A stretch of 64,000 bases of DNA from Psychrobacter submarinus (GTDB lineage: Bacteria > Pseudomonadota > Gammaproteobacteria > Pseudomonadales > Moraxellaceae): the NCBI RefSeq assembly GCF_904846685.1, contig NZ_CAJHBQ010000001.1:434001-498000 (forward strand). Direction: 5' to 3'. Below, piece after piece: positions 63,390 through 64,000 of the stretch (position 1 is its first letter; every line of letters starts with the position of its first letter). The notes below the pieces were generated by a model, which ran no database searches, was not told where the DNA came from, and was given only the letters and a program-made list of their open reading frames with translations. Made by a program: the position numbers and the translations under genes.

Positions 63390-63671
63390 TTAAGCTTCGG
63401 TAATTAACTCAGGCTTTTTATTCAATAAGCGCATTAATGTGACGGCAGCCCCTGTTGGGTTTCTAGTACCTTGCTCCCAATTTTGTAAGGTACGCGAACT
63501 GATATTGAGTTTATCGGCAAACTGCTGTTGCGATAGCCCTGTCTTAGTTCTTATTTCCTTAATACTAGGCACGTCATGGGTAAACTGGCGGCTAGGCTGA
63601 GCCTGTCCTTTAGCAATCGCCAATGCTTGATTTAGTGATGTAGATAAATCATCGTAAAATTCATTGCTCAT
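63390..63671 (-). CDS. higA: HigA-type antitoxin (XRE helix-turn-helix)
   Basis: Antitoxin and repressor of a RelE/HigB-type toxin. The HTH (about 40-90) reads IKEIRTKTGLSQQQFADKLNISSRTLQNWEQGTRNPTGAAVTLMRLL, typical of HigA-2/NadS antitoxins. The length is 93. Its ATG (63669-63671) overlaps the toxin stop codon by 11 bases, so the toxin is first in the operon, as in higBA. Confidence 0.9.
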   Translation of the reverse strand: MSNEFYDDLSTSLNQALAIAKGQAQPSRQFTHDVPSIKEIRTKTGLSQQQFADKLNISSRTLQNWEQGTRNPTGAAVTLMRLLNKKPELITEA

Positions 63672-63996
63672 GGCTATACACCTCTTTAATTTGTTGAGTC
63701 AGTTTGTATAAACCAGACTTCTCTTCGCTTGATAGAGAGGCTTGTTTATTCTTCGGATAAGCTAGCAGCATAAAAAATATGCCTTGACTATTCACAAAAT
63801 AATAGATAATCCGAATACCGCCACTCTTACCTTGGTTAAGTGCCCATCTGGTTTTTCGAACGCCCCCTGTACCTTGAATCAAATCACCTTGTTCTGGATT
63901 ATTGATTAGATTTTCCTGTAGCTCTTTATAAGCTTCATCATCTAATAGTTTCAGTACTTGCTTAGTAAATATTGGCGTTTCGATGAAATGTAACAT
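63661..63996 (-). CDS. higB: RelE/HigB-type toxin
   Basis: Probable ribosome-dependent mRNA interferase. The core GGVRKTRWALNQGKSGGIRIIYYFVNSQGIFFMLLAYPKNKQASLSSEEKSGLYKL is that of the RelE-like HigB-2 subgroup. The length of 111 is typical. The ATG at 63994-63996 is four bases from the window end, so the promoter is not visible. Confidence 0.88.
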   Translation of the reverse strand: MLHFIETPIFTKQVLKLLDDEAYKELQENLINNPEQGDLIQGTGGVRKTRWALNQGKSGGIRIIYYFVNSQGIFFMLLAYPKNKQASLSSEEKSGLYKLTQQIKEVYSHEQ

Positions 63997-64000
63997 TCAA

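Overview
The window looks like chromosomal DNA of a Psychrobacter-type gammaproteobacterium (Moraxellaceae). This rests on the gene content (a wax ester synthase/DGAT, an MscS-type channel protein, GspE encoded far from GspF and GspG, rpsU followed by a YqeY protein, a sigma-54 gene next to hpf), on acidic, Gln/Ser/Thr-rich low-complexity protein tails, and on moderate G+C. No computation or database search was possible. All calls come from reading the sequence, and starts were re-chosen where an ATG with a ribosome binding site lies inside a longer open frame.

Layout. 0.1-8 kb: a stand-alone DsbD alpha-domain protein followed by full-length DsbD, the type II secretion genes gspG and gspF, an unknown 343-residue protein and an AraC-type regulator. 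8.5-12 kb: tRNA-Pro, tRNA-Arg and tRNA-His beside an McrBC-type restriction pair. 12-24.6 kb: a DUF4442 protein, an exported RidA-like protein, gspE, thiG, wax ester synthase, suhB, dxs, ribA, hemF and a lipoprotein cytochrome c'. 24.7-31.8 kb: an MscS channel, gloA, a beta carbonic anhydrase, potABC without potD, a diverged leftover potC tail, and metR. 31.9-33.7 kb: a small AT-rich accessory patch with a gene fragment, a membrane protein and a lipoprotein of unknown function. 33.8-55.5 kb: mostly core genes (crcB, tsaD, cytochrome c5, rpsU, yqeY, a BepA-like protease, a TusA-like protein, rpoH, thiS, hpf, rpoN, a nitrilase, xerC, dapF, lysA, lptM, ackA, pta, nadD, rsfS). 55.6-64 kb: accessory again, with a MOSC protein, hicAB plus a third gene, an amidase, a pdxJ that resembles the Bacteroidota type, a GATase, a cupin, an IS5-family element between two unrelated broken genes, and a higBA-like toxin-antitoxin pair at the right edge.

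How the genes work together: DsbD and its alpha-domain paralogue feed periplasmic thiol reduction. GspE, GspF and GspG belong to one type II secretion machine although they are split. ThiG and ThiS act together but are 26 kb apart. AckA and Pta form the acetate pathway. DapF and LysA are consecutive lysine steps with XerC directly downstream. NadD and RsfS form the familiar pair.

Mobile and repeated DNA is the most distinctive feature. There are two near-identical 303-bp elements with terminal inverted repeats and TA target duplications (plus one decayed end), three roughly 150-bp palindromic elements around rpoH, DUF423 and xerC, a cluster of three hairpins beside the potC remnant, and one IS5-family insertion. 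I see no CRISPR array and no convincing wholly new system. The best leads are the McrB with its unusual layout, the potC scar, the Bacteroidota-like PdxJ, the IS-bounded deletion, and the small open frames attached to the hicAB and higBA pairs.
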